25,741 bases of DNA from Paramuribaculum sp. (GTDB lineage Bacteria; Bacteroidota; Bacteroidia; Bacteroidales; Muribaculaceae): contig VSPV01000024.1 in the NCBI GenBank assembly GCA_009775605.1, positions 1 to 25,741 of the forward strand, in the 5' to 3' direction. The notes beneath the pieces are model-generated. The model was not told where the DNA came from, ran no database searches, and saw only the letters and a program-made list of their open reading frames with translations. The position numbers and the translations under genes were made by a program. This document shows positions 23,155 through 25,741 of this stretch, piece by piece (positions within the stretch are counted from its first letter, which is position 1; each line of letters starts with the position of its first letter).

Positions 23155-24498
23155 TTATTCGAGTTCCTTGCGCAGGTAGTCGAGGCCTTCGCGCACGGTT
23201 TTCTGAATCTCGGTCTTGGAGGGGTCTACATATTCGCAAAGGGCGAAGTCTTCAGGCGACACCTCGTAGATTCCGAGCTGTTCCATACGGTCGATGTCGC
23301 GGCTCATTATGGCTTTGAGCAGAGGCTCGGGCATCACGTCCATGGGGAACACCTTGTCGTATTCGCCCGACATTATCATGGCGCGGCGACCGCCGAGCAG
23401 ACGGGCGTCGGGAGCGAATTTCTTCCCCGGGAGGAAACGGGAGAGGAACGAGCGGCTCACGCTCATCTTCTCGGGGCTCATCGAGGCCCAGCCCATGAAT
23501 TCGTTCACGTCGTCGCCCTCGGGGATTACGGTAATCTGGCGGTAGGGATAATGGAGGAAACCGTCGATGCCGGTGGCTGTGCCGGTGAGCACGTTGCCTG
23601 CGATTATGCGGTGGTGATGGCCGTCGTTGTTGACGTTGCCTTCAATTAGCGGCTTGATCTGCGCTCCGGCCACGGTCTGCACAAGGCAGGGGGTCTTCAC
23701 TTCCGAACCGGTGACGGCCACAAGGGTCGACCAGTCGACGAAGCCTTTCAATATAAGGTGTCCCATACGGGCAACGGTCACTATGTCGAGTTTCCAGATG
23801 GTCTCTCCCTTGTTCACCGGCTTGATGTTGGCGGCGAGCACGCCGGCGTTTCCGGCGGGGTGAGAGCCTTTCACAACCACTTTCACCGCAGGGTCGGGCA
23901 CGGGAATGGCGGCGTCGGGACGCATGCCCACATATACTTTTCCGGAGGTCAGCGTTGCCAGTGCTTTCAGGCCGGCTTCTATTTCGGCGCTCTTGCCCTC
24001 CACAGAGCGGGGCAGGTCAACGGCAAGGGGAGCGCTGTCGATAGCGGTCACGAATATGTCGCGGGGCGTGGCTGCGGGTTCCGGAACGATGTCGTAGGGG
24101 AGCTGGCGCATCATGACCCACAGTCCCGAGCGGCGCAGGGCCAGACGGAGAGCTTCGGCGTCGGAGCCTACGCTTGTGGTGGCCGGAGCGCTCTTTTCGG
24201 GCGTGGTCTCCACCTCCACTCTCAGAATCTTGCGGCGGTCGCCGCGCACAACCGCCTTTACGGTTCCGGCTACGGGCGACACGAGCATGGTGTCGGGATT
24301 TATTTTGTCGAAAAGGAGAGGAGCGCCTTCCTCTATTGTCTGGCCTTCCTTCACGGCCAGTTTGGGAGTGAATCCGGGAAAGTCGTCGGGGCACACGGCC
24401 ACCAGTCCGGGAGCTACGGATTTCACTTGCGGTCCGGCTTCCACGCCTCCTTTAAGACGGAGGTCGAGGCCGCGGCGGATATTGACAGTCATTTCCAT
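23155..24498 (-). CDS. nqrA: Na+-NQR subunit A
   Basis: The gene encodes 447 residues from the ATG at 24498. An ATG at 24492 is equally reasonable. The 12 residues further upstream in the open frame fall in the promoter and leader and are rejected. NqrA is the peripheral cytoplasmic subunit, without membrane helices, that contributes to the quinone-binding region beside NqrB. The N-terminal signature is NIRRGLDLRLKGG, followed by biotinyl-lipoyl-like beta segments (KLAVKEGQTIEEGAPLLFDK and SPVAGTVKAVVRGDRRKILRVEVE). The C-terminal part has the helical segment with ALCEYVDPSKTEIQKTVREGLDYL. As first gene of nqrABCDEF it directly follows a -7 box at 24536-24543. Confidence 0.96.
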   Translation of the reverse strand: MEMTVNIRRGLDLRLKGGVEAGPQVKSVAPGLVAVCPDDFPGFTPKLAVKEGQTIEEGAPLLFDKINPDTMLVSPVAGTVKAVVRGDRRKILRVEVETTPEKSAPATTSVGSDAEALRLALRRSGLWVMMRQLPYDIVPEPAATPRDIFVTAIDSAPLAVDLPRSVEGKSAEIEAGLKALATLTSGKVYVGMRPDAAIPVPDPAVKVVVKGSHPAGNAGVLAANIKPVNKGETIWKLDIVTVARMGHLILKGFVDWSTLVAVTGSEVKTPCLVQTVAGAQIKPLIEGNVNNDGHHHRIIAGNVLTGTATGIDGFLHYPYRQITVIPEGDDVNEFMGWASMSPEKMSVSRSFLSRFLPGKKFAPDARLLGGRRAMIMSGEYDKVFPMDVMPEPLLKAIMSRDIDRMEQLGIYEVSPEDFALCEYVDPSKTEIQKTVREGLDYLRKELE

Positions 24499-24535
24499 GA
24501 GCGAAAAGATGCGGTTGTAAAGTATTAATAACACG

Positions 24536-24543
24536 CAAAGTTA
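24536..24543 (-). promoter_or_regulatory. -7 box of the nqr operon promoter
   Basis: The minus strand reads TAACTTTG (24543-24536), a full match to TAnnTTTG. At 19-20 bp upstream the sequence is TAAC/TTAA instead of TTTG, so the -33 box is weak. Predicted transcription start is about 24529-24532, giving a leader of about 32 nt before the ATG at 24498. Confidence 0.6.
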
Positions 24544-24669
24544 TTTATATTTTTTGATTTTTGTTAAGGATTGCTATCAAAAAATGCTGTTAATGATAAG
24601 GAAAAAACTTAACTGGAAATCCCAGGGACATAATTGAAAGAAAATTGATAGAAATTTGCCTGCAAAAAT

Positions 24670-24700
24670 TTTGGAAGTTTAAAACTTATGGATACTTTTG
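24670..24700 (+). promoter_or_regulatory. Primary-sigma promoter for the ExbB-type gene
   Basis: TTTG (24670-24673), a 19-bp spacer and TACTTTTG (24693-24700) match both boxes with ideal spacing. Predicted start is about 24704-24707, about 165 nt before the ATG at 24872. This is the longest predicted leader in the window. It precedes the gene with the strongest codon bias, which fits high expression. Confidence 0.75.
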
Positions 24701-24871
24701 CATAAATCTTTTGCATGGAAAGACTTTACAATCCTTTGAATCGAACCCAGGAAATCGTCAGCTTCCCCAATCGATAACAGGAAAATCGCCGGCCCTCAGG
24801 GCTCATACAATTGACAATCAATCAAATCAAATAACCAATATTTAAAACTTTAATTTCAGTAATTATCAATT

Positions 24872-25690
24872 ATGGAAGCTCAAAAGCCCACCACCAAGCC
24901 TCAGGAGGCTAAAAAACAAGGTAGCAATGTAGGCGGCATCAAGAATGCATTCTTGGTAATCATCGCTTGCTTCATCGTTGCAGTATGTCTGTTCATCTTC
25001 TGGTTCGGTCACGAATCACACTTCGAAGAAGGTCATCCCATCGATCTCTGGGGTACCATCTATAAAGGCGGTGTAATCGTGCCTATCCTCCAGACTCTGT
25101 TCCTTACCGTTATCGTTCTCTCTGTAGAGCGCTGGATCGCTCTCTCGAGCGCCAAAGGTAAAGGCAACATCACCAAGTTCGTTGCTGGCGTTAAGGCTTG
25201 CCTCGACAAGAAAGACATCGCCGGTGCTCAGGCTCTCTGCAAGAAGCAGAAAGGTTCTGTAGCAGCTGTTGTTGCCGCCGCTCTCGTTCGCTACGAGGAA
25301 ATGGATCAGAACACCGTTCTCACCAAAGAGCAGAAAATCCAGACCCTTCAGAAAGAAGTTGAAGAGGCTACCGCTCTCGAGATGCCCGCTCTCCAGCAGA
25401 ATCTCCCCATCGTGGCTACCATGACCACCCTCGGTACTCTCGTTGGTCTTCTCGGTACTGTAATCGGTATGATCAAGTCGTTCCAGGCTCTCGCACAGTC
25501 CGGTGCTCCTGACTCGACCGAACTCTCGACCGGTATTTCGGAGGCTCTTATCAACACCGCCTTCGGTATCGCCACCGGTGCATTCGCCGTAATCTCCTAC
25601 AACTTCTACACCAACAAAATCGATAACCTCACCTACGCTATCGACGAAATCGGTTTCTCGATTGTACAGACTTTCGCAGCCACTCACTAA
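24872..25690 (+). CDS. MotA/TolQ/ExbB family proton-channel protein
   Basis: The gene encodes 272 residues. Membrane helices are at about 26-46, 65-86, 178-203 and 220-245, with a cytoplasmic helical loop between the second and third, as in ExbB/TolQ plus one extra N-terminal helix. The core signature of the family is in TMTTLGTLVGLLGTVIGMIKSF (about 183-204) and in GISEALINTAFGIATGAFAVI. Such proteins form a pentameric proton channel with ExbD and use proton-motive force to energise TonB or related outer-membrane machines. No ExbD is inside the window, but another gene seems to begin 44 bp downstream. Codon choice is noticeably different from the neighbours (for example GCT, GTT, CTC and GGT dominate), typical of a highly expressed gene. 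I therefore suggest abundance rather than horizontal transfer. Confidence 0.93.
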   Translation: MEAQKPTTKPQEAKKQGSNVGGIKNAFLVIIACFIVAVCLFIFWFGHESHFEEGHPIDLWGTIYKGGVIVPILQTLFLTVIVLSVERWIALSSAKGKGNITKFVAGVKACLDKKDIAGAQALCKKQKGSVAAVVAAALVRYEEMDQNTVLTKEQKIQTLQKEVEEATALEMPALQQNLPIVATMTTLGTLVGLLGTVIGMIKSFQALAQSGAPDSTELSTGISEALINTAFGIATGAFAVISYNFYTNKIDNLTYAIDEIGFSIVQTFAATH

Positions 25691-25696
25691 TCCAGC

Positions 25697-25734
25697 ATTA
25701 CTTACACATTAATTAAATAAACAGCATAAGTAAT
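25697..25734 (+). repeat. 8-bp inverted repeat directly before the next start codon
   Basis: ATTACTTA (25697-25704) and TAAGTAAT (25727-25734) are perfect reverse complements separated by 22 bp. Each arm is preceded or overlapped by CAGCAT. The right arm touches the ATG at 25735. In RNA this would be an AU-rich, rather weak hairpin. In DNA it could be a protein site. There is no terminator-like T-run. Confidence 0.5.
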
Positions 25735-25741
25735 ATGGTAA
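25735..25741 (+). CDS. Probable start of the next gene (cut by window edge)
   Basis: ATGGTAA at the right edge reads Met-Val and is then cut off. It lies 44 bp after the stop of the ExbB-type gene on the same strand, where Bacteroidota operons usually carry further ExbB/ExbD-associated genes. Only the position supports it. The product cannot be read. Confidence 0.3.

Larger units (their letters stand above)
24499..24871. other. 373-bp AT-rich divergent intergenic region
   Basis: This is the only gap over 300 bp in the window. It separates nqrA (leftwards) from the ExbB-type gene (rightwards) and holds a promoter for each, described separately. The right half would be a leader of about 165 nt for the ExbB gene. 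Within it, CAGGAAATCG (24748-24757) recurs as CAGGAAAATCG (24778-24788), and GCCCTCAGGGC (24792-24802) can form a 4-bp hairpin. An open frame at 24645-24845 overlaps the promoter and looks non-coding. Confidence 0.6.

Noticed and set aside
24738..24748. tRNA-like T-loop sequence (GGGTTCGATTC on the minus strand)
   Set aside because: The flanking bases cannot form a T-stem, and no anticodon or acceptor stem is present.
24645..24845. 66-residue open frame between nqrA and the ExbB-type gene
   Set aside because: It overlaps the predicted promoter at 24670-24700, has no family resemblance and has an unbiased AT-rich composition.

Overview
The window looks like chromosomal core sequence from a Bacteroidales bacterium. 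A Muribaculaceae-like relative with moderately high GC is possible, but that lineage call is inference. Evidence: GLPGLI and DUF4252 family proteins, a TonB-receptor-like barrel with a CarboxypepD_reg domain, a Bacteroidota-type PIF1-like helicase with an HRDC tail, ATGA start/stop overlaps, few Shine-Dalgarno sequences, and several promoters of the Bacteroidota primary-sigma type (TTTG or TTG, 19-20 bp, TAnnTTTG). I see no rRNA, tRNA, transposon, phage or CRISPR array.

Layout: (1) 157-1873, minus strand: a secreted protein with a cysteine-free thioredoxin-like domain followed by thiol peroxidase Tpx, with a promoter at 1904-1933 and a terminator at 91-131. (2) 2069-4248, plus: a tightly overlapping ECF sigma / anti-sigma / DUF4252 / DUF4252-lipoprotein operon. 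(3) 4333-6762, plus: a secreted GH2 beta-galactosidase-like enzyme and a tiny HExxH membrane protein. (4) 6740-9008, minus: an orphan lipoprotein, a short-chain polyprenyl synthase and a TatD hydrolase. (5) 9114-10346, plus: a Bcr/CflA-type MFS exporter. (6) 10350-13759, minus: a GLPGLI protein and an 843-residue outer-membrane barrel protein. (7) 13920-16090, plus: a histidine kinase and OmpR/PhoB-type response regulator, divergent from block 6. (8) 16149-16370, plus: a small two-helix membrane protein. (9) 16367-18475, minus: the PIF1-like/HRDC helicase. (10) 18566-24498, minus: the complete Na+-translocating NADH:quinone reductase operon nqrABCDEF, ended by a strong terminator. (11) 24872-25690, plus: an ExbB/TolQ/MotA-type proton-channel protein with optimised codon use, and the probable first codons of the next gene.

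The most interesting non-coding structure is in the divergent region between blocks 6 and 7. Four consecutive 11-bp imperfect direct repeats (13818-13861) sit almost exactly in the middle of a perfect 10-bp inverted repeat (13803-13812 and 13869-13878). OmpR/PhoB-family regulators bind tandem repeats with an 11-bp period, and such a regulator is encoded next door. The two flanking promoters have good -7 boxes but poor -33 boxes, as expected for activator-dependent promoters. My reading, which is inference, is that the two-component system controls itself and the GLPGLI/barrel operon from this site.

Functionally the window combines energy conversion (Na+-NQR; an ExbB-type channel that would use ion-motive force to drive outer-membrane work), envelope sensing (the ECF operon and the two-component system), outer-membrane proteins, isoprenoid synthesis, peroxide defence and glycan degradation. 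Three convergent gene pairs end with overlaps or almost no gap and no visible terminator.
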